From SIG299 sp045531955 (GTDB taxonomy: Bacteria > Bacillota > Clostridia > Lachnospirales > Lachnospiraceae): a stretch of 64,000 nt of DNA. Made by a program: the position numbers and the translations under genes. Shown piece by piece: positions 1-8,683 of the stretch. The stretch lies in assembly GCA_045531955.1 (NCBI GenBank), contig JAZSFC010000028.1:44239-108238 (forward strand). Reading direction: 5' to 3'. The first letter of the stretch is position 1. The number at the start of each line of letters is the position of its first letter. Below the pieces are notes generated by a model. It was not told the origin of the DNA and made no database searches. It saw only the letters and a list, made by a program, of their open reading frames with translations.

Positions 1-36
1 TAATTTAGTAGAAAATAAAATACCGGAGAGAATACA

Positions 37-945
37 ATGATTTATGTGAATGATTTGGAAAAAGCAAGAGTATTGTTTGAAGCCCTTTCTTCTGCTACCA
101 GAATAAAGATTCTGGAATTGTTAATGAGAACTAAGGGCATGAATATGGACACGCTGGCAAAAACCCTGGAGGTAACCAATGGGGCGTTAACTGCGCATAT
201 TAAAAAATTATCGGAGTGCGGGCTGGTAAAAGTAAGGCTTCAGACGGTGGGGCATGGAACACAAAAGTTTTGTTCTTTGGGGGAATCCAAGGTAGTAATT
301 GATTTATTAGATAAAACGTTGATAGGAAAATATGAGCAGCTGGAGTTAAACATAGGACAGTACAGTAGCTGTAAAATCAATTCAACCTGCGGAATGTGTG
401 ATTTAAACCAGCCGTTGTTTGAATTTGATGTACCGGATTATTTTAAATATCCGGAGCATTTTAATGCAGAATTGTTGTGGTATTGCGACGGCTTTGTTGT
501 CTATACGTTTCCGAATCCTGTGCGAGACGGACAAAAGCTTACGGAAGTGCAGCTTTCCCTGGAATTATCAGGAGAAGGTCCGTTTATAGCAAGGGACTTC
601 CCGACGGATATTGACTTTTATAACCATGACCGGTTGCTGGGCAGATACACTACTCCCGGGGAATTTGCCGAGCATAAAGGAAAGTTTACCCCGGAATGGT
701 GGTATTACGGACAGTATGGAGAGCAGATTAACATAAGTATTACCGAAACAGGAACCTGCATTAATGGTCTGGAAACGTCTGCTTATACAATTTCCGATGT
801 TCAGCAGGATGCACAGGAAGAAGGATTTATCAAGTTTAAAATATCCTGTGAGGATCATTCTGCAACGAAAGGCGGCATAACCCTGTTCGGAAAACGCTTT
901 GGTGATTATCCTCAGGGAATTGTTATGAAGGTATTTTATGAATAA
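37..945 (+). CDS. ArsR-type winged-helix transcriptional regulator
   Basis: A 302-residue protein. Residues about 8-85 form an ArsR-like winged helix: a conserved ALSSATRIKILELL helix is followed by a recognition helix around GALTAHIKKLSECGLV. After it lies a cysteine cluster (C112, C118, C121) that could bind a metal, then about 180 residues of beta-rich sequence that I do not recognise. Related clostridial regulators often sit beside sugar-use genes, and this one is followed by an AraC regulator and two sugar-metabolism genes, so sugar-responsive control is inferred. The start is the ATG with GGAGAG seven bases upstream. Its 3' end overlaps the convergent AraC gene by 23 bases. The effector is unknown. 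Confidence 0.8.
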   Translation: MIYVNDLEKARVLFEALSSATRIKILELLMRTKGMNMDTLAKTLEVTNGALTAHIKKLSECGLVKVRLQTVGHGTQKFCSLGESKVVIDLLDKTLIGKYEQLELNIGQYSSCKINSTCGMCDLNQPLFEFDVPDYFKYPEHFNAELLWYCDGFVVYTFPNPVRDGQKLTEVQLSLELSGEGPFIARDFPTDIDFYNHDRLLGRYTTPGEFAEHKGKFTPEWWYYGQYGEQINISITETGTCINGLETSAYTISDVQQDAQEEGFIKFKISCEDHSATKGGITLFGKRFGDYPQGIVMKVFYE

Positions 946-1732
946 TATTCCAAAGCTCCTTCGGGGACTGGGAAAACTGCTGCTTAAAAGCGCGATAGAA
1001 GGTGGTATAGTCATGGAAGCCGCAACGGATATAGAGCTCCATAGGCTGTACCCCTTTTTGTATGTATTCTTTGGCCAGATAAAGGCGCTTCAGCCGGATG
1101 TATTGCCCGGCAGTGGTGCCCACATTAGTTTTGAATAATCTGTTTAAATGGGTTTTACTGAGATAAAACTTGTCGGCTAAATGTTCCAGGGAGAGGTCCT
1201 GAGAGAGGTCTGCATTAATATAGCGGCAGATTTCTGCTACGATATTGTGCCCGCTTCCGGCGGAAGAAAGGGAAAGCACGGAGAAATTGCGATTCAACTC
1301 CTGCAGCAAAGGTAGCAGATAGCATAATTTTTCTGCCTTATCGGTGGAACTACAGATGGCCTGTAAAAGCTCCTGCCAGTGGTTCTCGGGAAATTCCTTG
1401 GCGGAATAGTGGTTGTATTCTCCTAAGGAGCGCTTATCAAACATATCCAGCAGGGCCAGGTTTCCGGTTTCAGCCAACAGTTCTGTAATATCAAAATTTA
1501 CATACATTCGCCGGTAGGTTCCTTCGCCACGGATACTGTTAATGTGAAGCTCACCACGGCGCATCAGCATAACATCCCCTTTGCGTAACCGGTACTTGTT
1601 TCCTTCCACCAGATAATCCGCTTTTCCTTCTAAGAAAAGATAAATTTCGTAGACATCATGACTGTGCATGACAGCGTTGCCGATTTCCGGGGATTCGGTT
1701 GTCATCTGCGCACTCGAAATAGTATAATTCAT
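923..1732 (-). CDS. AraC-family transcriptional regulator
   Basis: A 269-residue protein with the classical AraC layout: an N-terminal cupin-like sensing domain (about residues 10-100, with the histidine-rich stretch VMHSHDVYEIYLF) and two C-terminal helix-turn-helix motifs (about 165-265), the first around LEHLADKFYLSKTHLNRLF. I place the start at the ATG at 1732 because AAGGAGGA lies just upstream; an in-frame ATG at 1825 has no such site. It is divergent from the isomerase/dehydrogenase pair starting at 1881, the usual arrangement for an activator of a neighbouring sugar operon. That target assignment is inferred. Confidence 0.88.
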   Translation of the reverse strand: MNYTISSAQMTTESPEIGNAVMHSHDVYEIYLFLEGKADYLVEGNKYRLRKGDVMLMRRGELHINSIRGEGTYRRMYVNFDITELLAETGNLALLDMFDKRSLGEYNHYSAKEFPENHWQELLQAICSSTDKAEKLCYLLPLLQELNRNFSVLSLSSAGSGHNIVAEICRYINADLSQDLSLEHLADKFYLSKTHLNRLFKTNVGTTAGQYIRLKRLYLAKEYIQKGVQPMELYIRCGFHDYTTFYRAFKQQFSQSPKELWNIIHKIPS

Positions 1733-1805
1733 GAATAAGTCCTCCTTAGACTTAGCATAAGCGAAAATGTTTATTTTTGCAATATAAATATGTGTTTTAT
1801 TGTAA

Positions 1806-1833
1806 TTGTAATTAAAAATATACATTGTATACT
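1806..1833 (+). promoter_or_regulatory. Putative promoter of the sugar isomerase operon
   Basis: TTGTAA (1806-1811) and TATACT (1828-1833) are separated by 16 bases in the AT-rich divergent gap between the araC-type gene and the isomerase. The -35 box is weak, as expected for an activator-dependent promoter. Confidence 0.4.
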
Positions 1834-1880
1834 GGAAGTATCACAAGGAGAATGGGTAACACCGGAAAGGTAGGAAGAGT

Positions 1881-2720
1881 ATGAAAACTATGAATGTATA
1901 TGCGTTTGCGGATGAAGCATCCGGAAGCATTGACAAGCAGATTGTTGCCATGAAGCGAAACGGCTTACAGGGGTTGGAAATCCGAAATGTGGACGGTACA
2001 AATGTATCGGATATCACATTGGAAAAGGCTAAGGAAGTGCATGAAAAAATGGAGGCAGCAGGACTTAAGGTTTGGTCCATTGGTTCTCCTATCGGAAAAA
2101 TCGGTATCGGTGATGATTTTGAAGCTCACCTGAAAAAGTTCGAACACACGTTAGAAGTTGCCAAAGTATTGGAATGTAACAACATCCGCCTGTTTTCTTT
2201 CTTTATGCCGGGAAATGAAGAACCGGAAAAATATCACGATGAGGTAATCCGTCGCTTAAAGGCAATGGTGGAGGCGGCTAAGGATAGCGGCATTGATTTA
2301 TGCCACGAAAACGAAAAGGATATTTACGGCGACATCGCAAAGCGTTGCCTGGAAATTCATAAAGAAGTACCGGAACTGAAAGGTATTTTTGACCCGGCAA
2401 ACTTTATCCAGTGCGGACAGGATACGTTAGAGGCATGGGAAATGCTCCATCCGTGCATCAAGTACTTACATATTAAGGATGCCAAGGAAAGCGGCATGGT
2501 AGTGCCTGCAGGAGCCGGTATCGGAAATTTACAGAAAATTGTGGATGCGTTCTATGCACAGGGTGGAAGAAACGTAACCATCGAGCCACACCTTACTGTG
2601 TTCGAGGGACTTCGTGAATTAGAAGCAAAGGACAGGGAACTGCAGGTTGCGGAATATAAATATCCGGATGCGGATACGGCATTTGATGTGGCATGTAATG
2701 CGTTAAAGGCGCTGTTATAG
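1881..2720 (+). CDS. Sugar phosphate isomerase/epimerase (xylose isomerase-like TIM barrel)
   Basis: A 279-residue protein of the AP-endonuclease-2/xylose isomerase-like TIM-barrel family. The metal-binding acidic and histidine residues expected at the strand ends are visible: LCHENEKDIYGD near residue 140, GIFDPANF near 170, YLHIKDA near 195, and NVTIEPHL near 235. No signal peptide, so it is cytoplasmic. The neighbouring Gfo/Idh/MocA dehydrogenase, 23 bases downstream and probably cotranscribed, is a common partner in pathways that oxidise and epimerise inositols or unusual sugars. The exact substrate cannot be read from sequence. Confidence 0.85.
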   Translation: MKTMNVYAFADEASGSIDKQIVAMKRNGLQGLEIRNVDGTNVSDITLEKAKEVHEKMEAAGLKVWSIGSPIGKIGIGDDFEAHLKKFEHTLEVAKVLECNNIRLFSFFMPGNEEPEKYHDEVIRRLKAMVEAAKDSGIDLCHENEKDIYGDIAKRCLEIHKEVPELKGIFDPANFIQCGQDTLEAWEMLHPCIKYLHIKDAKESGMVVPAGAGIGNLQKIVDAFYAQGGRNVTIEPHLTVFEGLRELEAKDRELQVAEYKYPDADTAFDVACNALKALL

Positions 2721-2743
2721 AGAATAATTAAAGGAGAAGTATC

Positions 2744-3910
2744 ATGGGAAAAATTAAATTAGGTATTATCGGTATCGGTAACATGGGTTCTAATTATGCA
2801 ACCAAGGTAACAAACGGCGAATGTCCGGACTTTGAACTGGTGGCTGTAGCAGATATCAGTCCAAAGCGTCAGAATTGGGCAAAGGAAAATTTAAATGAAA
2901 GTGTAAAGATTTTTACCACCGCGGAAGAAATGTTAGACAGCGGTATGTTAGATGCCTGCATGGTAGAAACACCGCACTATGACCATCCACACTATGCCAT
3001 CGAATGCATCAAGCGCGGCATACACGTAATGATTGATAAGCCGGCAGGTGTGTATACCAAGCAGATTCGTGAAATGAATGAGTGTGCTGCGGCACATCCG
3101 GAAGTAAAGTTTGGTGTAATGTTCAACCAGAGAACCAATTGTGTTTACAGAAAGATGAGAGAACTGATTCAGTCCGGTAAGTACGGCAACATCCGCAGAA
3201 CCAACTGGATTATTACCGACTGGTACCGTCCGCAGGTATATTATGATTCCGGCAGCTGGAGAGCTACCTGGGCAGGCGAAGGCGGCGGTGTTTTATTAAA
3301 CCAGTCTCCTCACCAGTTAGATATGTGGCAGTGGATTTGCGGCATGCCAAAGAAGGTGTATGCTAACATGAAATTTGGTCAGTGGCACGACATTGAAGTA
3401 GAAGATGACGTAACCTGTTTTGTAGAATACGAAAACGGTGCTACCGGTACCTTTATCACCACCACCGGCGATGCCTGCGGAAGCAACCGTTTTGAGGTTC
3501 AGATGGACAAGGCAAAGCTTCTGGTAGAGCACAACAGACTGCATGTGTGGGAGTTTGAGATGTCAGAACCGGAATTTACCAAGACCTGCACTTCTCCGTT
3601 CGGGTATCCGAAGACACAGGAATATGACCCTGAGACAGACGGCGAAAATCCGCAGCATGTAGGTGTTATCAATGCCTGGGGTAAGGCAATCTTAGAAGGA
3701 ACCCCGATGGTGGCAGACGGTGCCGAAGGTATTAACGGAGTTATGCTTTCCAACGCTATGCATTTATCCGCATTTACCGGAAAGACCGTGGAGCTTCCTT
3801 TTGATGAAGATTTATACTACGAAGAGCTTCAAAAGCGAGTACAGGCTTCCAAGAAAAAGGATAATGTAGTGGAAATTACAGCAAAGATGGATCAGAGCTG
3901 GAGAAGATAA
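2744..3910 (+). CDS. Gfo/Idh/MocA family NAD(P)-dependent oxidoreductase
   Basis: A 388-residue protein. The N-terminal Rossmann fold begins with GIIGIGNMGSNYA at about residues 7-19, and the family EKP motif appears as DKPAG near residue 102. The C-terminal domain contains GGGVLLNQSPHQLDMWQW, where the conserved histidine and aspartate of the active site lie. The family oxidises or reduces sugars and cyclitols with NAD(H) or NADP(H). An AAGGAG ribosome site precedes the start, and the gene follows the TIM-barrel isomerase in what looks like a two-gene catabolic operon closed by a terminator at 3926. The substrate is not determinable here. Confidence 0.9.
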   Translation: MGKIKLGIIGIGNMGSNYATKVTNGECPDFELVAVADISPKRQNWAKENLNESVKIFTTAEEMLDSGMLDACMVETPHYDHPHYAIECIKRGIHVMIDKPAGVYTKQIREMNECAAAHPEVKFGVMFNQRTNCVYRKMRELIQSGKYGNIRRTNWIITDWYRPQVYYDSGSWRATWAGEGGGVLLNQSPHQLDMWQWICGMPKKVYANMKFGQWHDIEVEDDVTCFVEYENGATGTFITTTGDACGSNRFEVQMDKAKLLVEHNRLHVWEFEMSEPEFTKTCTSPFGYPKTQEYDPETDGENPQHVGVINAWGKAILEGTPMVADGAEGINGVMLSNAMHLSAFTGKTVELPFDEDLYYEELQKRVQASKKKDNVVEITAKMDQSWRR

Positions 3911-3925
3911 AAGAATTTAATAAAA

Positions 3926-3960
3926 AGAGGTCACGGAGTTATCTGTGGCCTCTTTTTTTT
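3926..3960 (+). terminator. Rho-independent terminator of the isomerase/dehydrogenase operon
   Basis: Stem AGAGGTCAC / GTGGCCTCT (one G-U pair) followed by a run of eight T, 16 bases after the dehydrogenase stop codon. Confidence 0.9.
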
Positions 3961-3982
3961 ATTGTTACCTGCTTTGGGAAAA

Positions 3983-4010
3983 TAAAAAACTCAGTAGAAA
4001 TCTACTGAGT
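3983..4010 (-). terminator. Terminator of tRNA-Gln
   Basis: A perfect 10-bp stem (ACTCAGTAGA / TCTACTGAGT, loop of two) followed on the minus strand by six T, directly downstream of the tRNA. Confidence 0.8.
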
Positions 4011-4016
4011 ACAGAG

Positions 4017-4088
4017 CAGGGCTACAAGGATTCGAACCTTGAGATGACGGAGTCAGAGTCCGTTGCCTTACCGTTTGGCGATAGCCCT
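4017..4088 (-). tRNA. tRNA-Gln (anticodon CUG)
   Basis: Reads on the minus strand as a full cloverleaf: acceptor AGGGCTA/TAGCCCT, anticodon stem ACGGA/TCCGT around loop CTCTGAC (anticodon CTG, codon CAG), and T-loop GGTTCGAATCC. The discriminator base is G and no CCA is encoded. It stands alone between a convergent operon terminator and the divergent isomerase gene. Confidence 0.92.
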
Positions 4089-4229
4089 ATGTATTTAGTA
4101 TGTCCTCGACACGAATGATATTATACGACATGAATTCAAAAATTGCAAGTACTTTTTGGAAAAATTACAAAAATTTTTTTGGAACGTTTTTTATAGCAAT
4201 ATTTGAGAAGTAAGTAGCCGTTTATCTCG

Positions 4230-4258
4230 TTGACATGGTAGAAATTTCGCGATAAAAT
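4230..4258 (+). promoter_or_regulatory. Promoter of the L-fucose/L-arabinose isomerase family gene
   Basis: TTGACA (4230-4235), 17-base spacer, TAAAAT (4253-4258). It is close to consensus and leaves a leader of about 100 bases. Confidence 0.7.
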
Positions 4259-4314
4259 TAATATAATTCAGGCGGTATATTTTTCTGCCGGTTTGAAGTA
4301 CAGTTATCATAGAG

Positions 4315-4350
4315 AAATTTTCTCAAAAGAAACTCGCATGAGAAAAATTT
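4315..4350 (+). promoter_or_regulatory. Leader hairpin before the isomerase ribosome site
   Basis: AAATTTTCTCA pairs with TGAGAAAAATTT (one bulged A) around a 13-base loop, ending three bases before the AAGGAGGG ribosome site. It may set translation or transcript stability. No known riboswitch is recognisable. Confidence 0.45.
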
Positions 4351-4366
4351 TAAGGAGGGTTTTACA

Positions 4367-5851
4367 ATGAACAATGTACCAAAAATGAAAATCGGTATCG
4401 TTGCAGTAAGCCGTGACTGTTTCCCGGAATCCCTGGCTGTAAACAGAAGAAAGGCACTTGTAGCAGCATACGCTGCAAAGTATGATGCAGCAGACATTTA
4501 TGAATGTCCTGTATGTATCGTAGAAAGCGAAATTCATATGCAGCAGGCATTAGAAGACATCAAGGCAGCAGGCTGTAACGCACTTTGCGTATACCTTGGT
4601 AACTTCGGTCCTGAAATTCCCGAGACCATGCTCGCTGAAAAGTTCGACGGTCCTAAGATGTTTGTGGCAGCAGCAGAAGAATCCCAGGCTGACTTACTTG
4701 ACGGCCGTGGCGATGCATACTGCGGTATGTTAAACGCAAGCTATAACTTAGCGCTCCGTAACGTAAAGGCATACATCCCAGAGTACCCTGTAGGTACTGC
4801 GGAAGAATGTGCAGATATGATTAACGAGTTCCTTCCGATTGCAAGAGCAATCTACGGTCTCGCTAACTTAAAGATTTTCTCCTTCGGTCCAAGACCAAAG
4901 AACTTTTTCGCATGTAACGCTCCTATCAAGCAGCTTTACAACCTTGGCGTAGAAATCGAAGAGAACTCCGAGCTCGACCTGTTCGAAGCATTCAACAATC
5001 ATGCAGGTGACCCAAGAATTAAGGAAGTTGCTGCAGACATGGCTAAGGAACTTGGCGCAGGCAACAAGAAGCCTGAAGTTCTTGAAAAGCTTGCTCAGTA
5101 CGAAATCACACTTCTTGACTGGGTAGAAGCTAACAAGGGCAGCCGTCAGTTCGTTGCAATCGCAGGTAAGTGCTGGCCAGCATTCCAGACTCAGTTCGGT
5201 TTCGTACCATGTTACGTAAACAGCCGTCTCACAGGCCGCGGTATTCCTGTATCCTGTGAAGTAGATATCTACGGCGTACTTTCCGAGTTCATCGGTACTT
5301 GCGTAAGTGAAGATGCAGTTACTTTACTTGATATCAATAACTCCGTTCCTGCAGATATGTACAAGGAATCCATCGAAGGCAAGTTCCCTTATACTCATAA
5401 GGATACCTTCATGGGCTTCCACTGTGGTAACACATGCTCCTCTAAGCTTGCTTTCTGCGAGATGAAGTACCAGAAGATCATGGCAAGAAATCTCCCTATC
5501 GAAGTTACCAACGGAACGTTGGAAGGCGATATTCTTCCTGGCGATATCACATTCTTCCGTCTGCAGTCCACATCTGATAACATCCTTCGTGCATACGTTG
5601 CAGAAGGTGAAGTTCTTGACGTAAGAACTAAGTCCTTCGGTGCTATCGGTGTATTCGCAATCAAGGAAATGGGCCGCTTCTACCGTCACGTACTGGTTGA
5701 GAAGAATTATCCTCACCACGGTGCAGTTGCATTCGGTCACTTCGGAAAGTCCATTTTCGAAGTTCTTAAGTACATTGGCGTGGCTTACGACGAAATCGGC
5801 TACAACCAGCCAAAGAGCCTGCCATACCCATCTGAGAATCCTTTCGCGTAA
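4367..5851 (+). CDS. L-fucose/L-arabinose isomerase family protein
   Basis: A 494-residue protein with the three-domain plan of the FucI/AraA isomerase superfamily: an N-terminal alpha/beta domain (KIGIVAVSRDCFPESL), a middle domain with CWPAFQTQFGFVPCYVNS, and a C-terminal beta domain ending in the active-site-like HCGNTCSSKL and HHGAVAFGHFG stretches. These enzymes interconvert aldoses and ketoses with a divalent metal. Typical FucI proteins are longer, so this is a shorter branch with an unproven substrate. A strong AAGGAGGG site and highly biased codons suggest high expression. It forms a single-gene unit with its own promoter and terminator. Confidence 0.8.
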   Translation: MNNVPKMKIGIVAVSRDCFPESLAVNRRKALVAAYAAKYDAADIYECPVCIVESEIHMQQALEDIKAAGCNALCVYLGNFGPEIPETMLAEKFDGPKMFVAAAEESQADLLDGRGDAYCGMLNASYNLALRNVKAYIPEYPVGTAEECADMINEFLPIARAIYGLANLKIFSFGPRPKNFFACNAPIKQLYNLGVEIEENSELDLFEAFNNHAGDPRIKEVAADMAKELGAGNKKPEVLEKLAQYEITLLDWVEANKGSRQFVAIAGKCWPAFQTQFGFVPCYVNSRLTGRGIPVSCEVDIYGVLSEFIGTCVSEDAVTLLDINNSVPADMYKESIEGKFPYTHKDTFMGFHCGNTCSSKLAFCEMKYQKIMARNLPIEVTNGTLEGDILPGDITFFRLQSTSDNILRAYVAEGEVLDVRTKSFGAIGVFAIKEMGRFYRHVLVEKNYPHHGAVAFGHFGKSIFEVLKYIGVAYDEIGYNQPKSLPYPSENPFA

Positions 5852-5869
5852 ACTACATATGGATTTTAG

Positions 5870-5899
5870 CGCCCCGGTTTTGCCGGGGCGTTTTCTTTT
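5870..5899 (+). terminator. Terminator of the isomerase family gene
   Basis: CGCCCCGG / CCGGGGCG stem with a short T-rich loop, followed by TTTTCTTTTA, 18 bases after the stop codon. Its 3' end runs directly into the large palindrome at 5889-6154. Confidence 0.9.
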
Positions 5900-6154
5900 A
5901 TTGTCGCAGAAAGGTGCAGATTTTTCTCTTCGCTTCAAGCTTCGGATATATGATTTTCTTGCATATTCTGCAGGGCGGTTTTTATGTGCCACGCAACCGG
6001 CATGGATTCGCCATCCGTGGCTCAGCCATGCCTTTCGCAGACGTCCTGTCTGCGAATTGCTGGTAGTTAAGCAGAATATGAGAAAATCTATACATCCTAC
6101 GCAAGCCGCTCCGAGAAAAGTCTGCGCCCTTCTGCGAGGGTTTAAAAGAAAACG
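5889..6154. repeat. Large multi-branched palindrome (element A)
   Basis: The segment 5889-5970 is an imperfect reverse complement of 6071-6154: both carry CGTTTTCTTTTA, TCGCAGAA, TTTTCTC and CATATTCTGC in the same order when the right arm is reversed. The interior holds further hairpins, such as TCGCAGAC/GTCTGCGA near 6035-6055 and GGCATGG/CCATGCC near 5999-6032. No convincing gene lies between the isomerase gene and 6328. The role is unknown: structured RNA, palindromic repeat, or extended terminator. Confidence 0.75.
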
Positions 6155-6327
6155 CCCGGAAAACATGGGCGCAAAAATCATAGTATGCTAGCGAGAGGAT
6201 TTTCGGATGGGTATGGTAAATTAGGGGGAGAATGCGGAACATTTAATTGACACTGATATGGGGGAAAGGTAGAATGGAGTTGGATAAATGGAAATTTTAT
6301 GTCTTATTTTGCCTGGAGGAGTACTGT

Positions 6328-6660
6328 ATGCTTGAAGAAATTTCATTCCCTGAACATGAATATGAGTCGATTCAAAATTATTTAAATAAACTGGGGTATT
6401 GTTATACCACGAGAGTATATAAAGAAATCGGGAAATATAAAGTTGGGGAATTATATACCGCCCCATGGGGTGATGTATTGAAAATAGATGAAGTAAAAAC
6501 ATACCGGAAAGTATCGGACCGCCCTTTCTATGACGAAATGACTGAGGACGAAAAGACAGAAATACGTAAATATTCGGAAGATATGGGATTGCCATATGAA
6601 TTTATAAAATTTTCTAAAAGTACACACAAATTACAATTCACGGAGGTTTCAAATGGCTAG
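6328..6660 (+). CDS. ASCH-domain-like small protein
   Basis: A 110-residue protein. The pattern YTTRVYKEIGKYKVGELY, then PWGDVLKI and a YRKVSDRPF stretch, resembles the compact beta-barrel ASCH fold (PUA-like, nucleic-acid or modified-nucleoside binding), but the match is by eye only. I chose the ATG at 6328 because GGAGGAG sits just upstream; in-frame starts further upstream lack a good site. It overlaps the NUDIX gene by eight bases and is probably cotranscribed with the next three genes. Confidence 0.65.
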   Translation: MLEEISFPEHEYESIQNYLNKLGYCYTTRVYKEIGKYKVGELYTAPWGDVLKIDEVKTYRKVSDRPFYDEMTEDEKTEIRKYSEDMGLPYEFIKFSKSTHKLQFTEVSNG

Positions 6661-7105
6661 AACAGAAGTCGTTACAATAACAAATATGTGTATGGTATAC
6701 CATGGTACTAAGGTTTTGGTGCAGGAAAAAATAGATGATGATTATTGCGGAATTACATTTCCGGGAGGTCATGTTGAAAAAGGAGAATCTTTTACGGATG
6801 CGGTAATACGTGAGGTGTTTGAAGAAACAGGGCTAAAAATCGCTTCACCGGTGTTGTGTGGAATAAAAGACTGGTCAAATGATGATGGTTCAAGGTATAT
6901 GGTGTTATTCTACAAAACCAATAAATTCGAAGGAATATTGTCTTCTTCTGAGGAAGGAGAGGTTCATTGGATGGAGTTGGAAGAGATGAAAAAATCAAAT
7001 CTGGCAGATGGAATGGATAAGATGTTGAAAGTTTTCTTAGAGGAGAGTATAAGCGAATATTTTTTCTATAAGGAAAACGGAGAATGGAAAGAAGAATTGA
7101 AATAG
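6653..7105 (+). CDS. NUDIX hydrolase (8-oxo-dGTP diphosphatase-like)
   Basis: A 150-residue single-domain protein with a complete NUDIX box at about residues 40-62, reading GGHVEKGES then REVFEETGL, which supplies the metal-binding glutamates. Such enzymes hydrolyse nucleoside diphosphates linked to other groups. The overall length and beta-strand pattern fit the MutT/8-oxo-dGTP branch, but the substrate is not proven. It overlaps the upstream ASCH-like gene and abuts the acetyltransferase gene. Confidence 0.88.
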   Translation: MARTEVVTITNMCMVYHGTKVLVQEKIDDDYCGITFPGGHVEKGESFTDAVIREVFEETGLKIASPVLCGIKDWSNDDGSRYMVLFYKTNKFEGILSSSEEGEVHWMELEEMKKSNLADGMDKMLKVFLEESISEYFFYKENGEWKEELK

Positions 7106-7114
7106 GTGAAAATC

Positions 7115-7573
7115 ATGGAATACATAAAAGCAAAAGAACAGGACATAGAACAAATCACTGCCTTAGTGCAGGAAACAATCAAAACCATTTATCTGAAATA
7201 CTATCCCAAAGAAGTAGTAGATTTTTTTAGTGAGTTACACTGTCAGGAAAATATCAGCAAAGACGTGGAAGATGGTCGGGTTGGTGTTTTAAAAGTAGAT
7301 AATGAACTGGTGGGAACAGGATGCTTCAAAGAAAATCACATTACCAGGGTTTACGTAAAACCATCTGCTCAAAAACGGGGCTATGGAAGTTATATTATGG
7401 AGTGTCTGGAAAATGAAATTGCATCACAATATGACACTGTAAACTTGGATGCTTCTTTGCCGGCATGCTGCCTGTATGAGAAGCGGGGATATAAGACAGT
7501 GAAGCACGAACGGCGGAATGTGGCAAACGGTGTGGTTTTGGTGTATGAAATCATGGAAAAGCAGATATCGTAA
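7115..7573 (+). CDS. GNAT-family N-acetyltransferase
   Basis: A 152-residue protein with the GNAT core: VGTGCFKENHITRVYVKPSA forms the beta4 region and QKRGYGSYIMECLE the acetyl-CoA pyrophosphate-binding loop (Q/RxxGxG/A), followed by LDASLPACCLYEKRGY, typical of the C-terminal half. I prefer the ATG at 7115 with AGGTGA upstream to the GTG at 7106. Cytoplasmic, acceptor substrate unknown. Confidence 0.85.
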   Translation: MEYIKAKEQDIEQITALVQETIKTIYLKYYPKEVVDFFSELHCQENISKDVEDGRVGVLKVDNELVGTGCFKENHITRVYVKPSAQKRGYGSYIMECLENEIASQYDTVNLDASLPACCLYEKRGYKTVKHERRNVANGVVLVYEIMEKQIS

Positions 7574-7598
7574 GTTCGATCGGAAAGGCGGAATAACC

Positions 7599-8561
7599 AT
7601 GGAAGAAAGAGGAAAGAAAATTATTGAAGCATGTTTACAGGAAAGCAGTACAAATCCAATAGACATTTTTTATCATATAGCGCAAATGGACTTTATCAGA
7701 ATGCACGGTCCGGAGCATCATGTGCTGGATGGGGCTGCCTTGCTGACTGCTTTTTATAATGCAGGTGGCAGAATTGACTTGCGGGCGTGTCTGGAGGAAC
7801 TGATGAAGAGGGGATTACAGATGCCGGGAGCGACCTGTGGTATGTGGGGTGTCTGCGGTGCGGTAAGTTCCATGGGAGCAGCACTTTCCATTATTGACGG
7901 AACAGGTCCGTTAAGTTCTGATGCTTCCTGGGGAAAACATATGGAGTTTACCTCCAAGGCATTAGCAAGCCTGGCGCAAGTGGGTGGACCGAGATGCTGC
8001 AAGAGAGATGCATTTTTAAGTTTTGAGAAAGCAATCCAATTTATAAATGAGAACTATGATGTCAAATTGAAGTACAAAACACCGGAGTGTATGTTTAGTG
8101 AAAAAAACGGGCAATGTCTGAAAGAGAAGTGTCCATTTTATAAATCGGCTAAGAAAAAAGTAGCTTTTATCTGTGTGCATAACTCCTGCAGAAGCCAGAT
8201 TGCGGAAGCATTGGGAAAGCACTTTGCAGCAGATGTTTTTGAATCGTTTTCTGCGGGAACGGAAACAAAACCGCAAATCAATCAGGATGCGGTCCGTATG
8301 ATGAAAGAGTTGTACGGAATAGATATGGAGCAGACACAGCATTCAAAATTAATAACAGATATTCCAACTCCGGATGTGGCAATTTCCATGGGATGCAACG
8401 TGGAATGTCCGTTCATCGGAAGGGCGTTTGATGATAATTGGGGCTTGGAAGACCCTACAGGAAAATCGGACGAGGAGTTTAAGCTTGTCATAAAAGAGAT
8501 TGAGCAAAAGATTTTAACCCTAAAGGACGAAATGGGATGTCGGAATGACAATGAAACGTAA
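7599..8561 (+). CDS. DUF5714 - arsenate reductase (ArsC-like) fusion protein
   Basis: A 320-residue fusion. The N-terminal half (about 1-190) is a cysteine-containing DUF5714-type domain with GATCGMWGVCGAVSSMGAA and GGPRCCKR, and a cysteine cluster (PECMF, GQCLKEKCPF) just before the junction. The C-terminal half (about 197-315) is a low-molecular-weight phosphatase/ArsC domain beginning VAFICVHNSCRSQIAEAL, which carries the C-x5-R catalytic loop. ArsC reduces arsenate to arsenite using thiols. The role of the DUF5714 half is unknown. The start at 7599 follows GGAAAGGCGG. No ars operon partners (ArsR, ArsB) are adjacent. Confidence 0.8.
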   Translation: MEERGKKIIEACLQESSTNPIDIFYHIAQMDFIRMHGPEHHVLDGAALLTAFYNAGGRIDLRACLEELMKRGLQMPGATCGMWGVCGAVSSMGAALSIIDGTGPLSSDASWGKHMEFTSKALASLAQVGGPRCCKRDAFLSFEKAIQFINENYDVKLKYKTPECMFSEKNGQCLKEKCPFYKSAKKKVAFICVHNSCRSQIAEALGKHFAADVFESFSAGTETKPQINQDAVRMMKELYGIDMEQTQHSKLITDIPTPDVAISMGCNVECPFIGRAFDDNWGLEDPTGKSDEEFKLVIKEIEQKILTLKDEMGCRNDNET

Positions 8562-8683
8562 AGAGTAAGCAAAAAAGCGCTTATAGACACAAGTGTCCGG
8601 TGAAAATCGCGTCATTTCTCACTTTGTGACGTGGTATTTTCATGCCGGTTCAGCAATAATAGACAGCGAAAGGAGACAGCAAT

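Noticed and set aside
5324..6191. Long open frames on both strands across the end of the isomerase gene and the following gap
   Set aside because: They are by-products of biased codons in the isomerase gene and of the palindrome at 5889-6154. The translations lack protein-like composition and no ribosome site is present.
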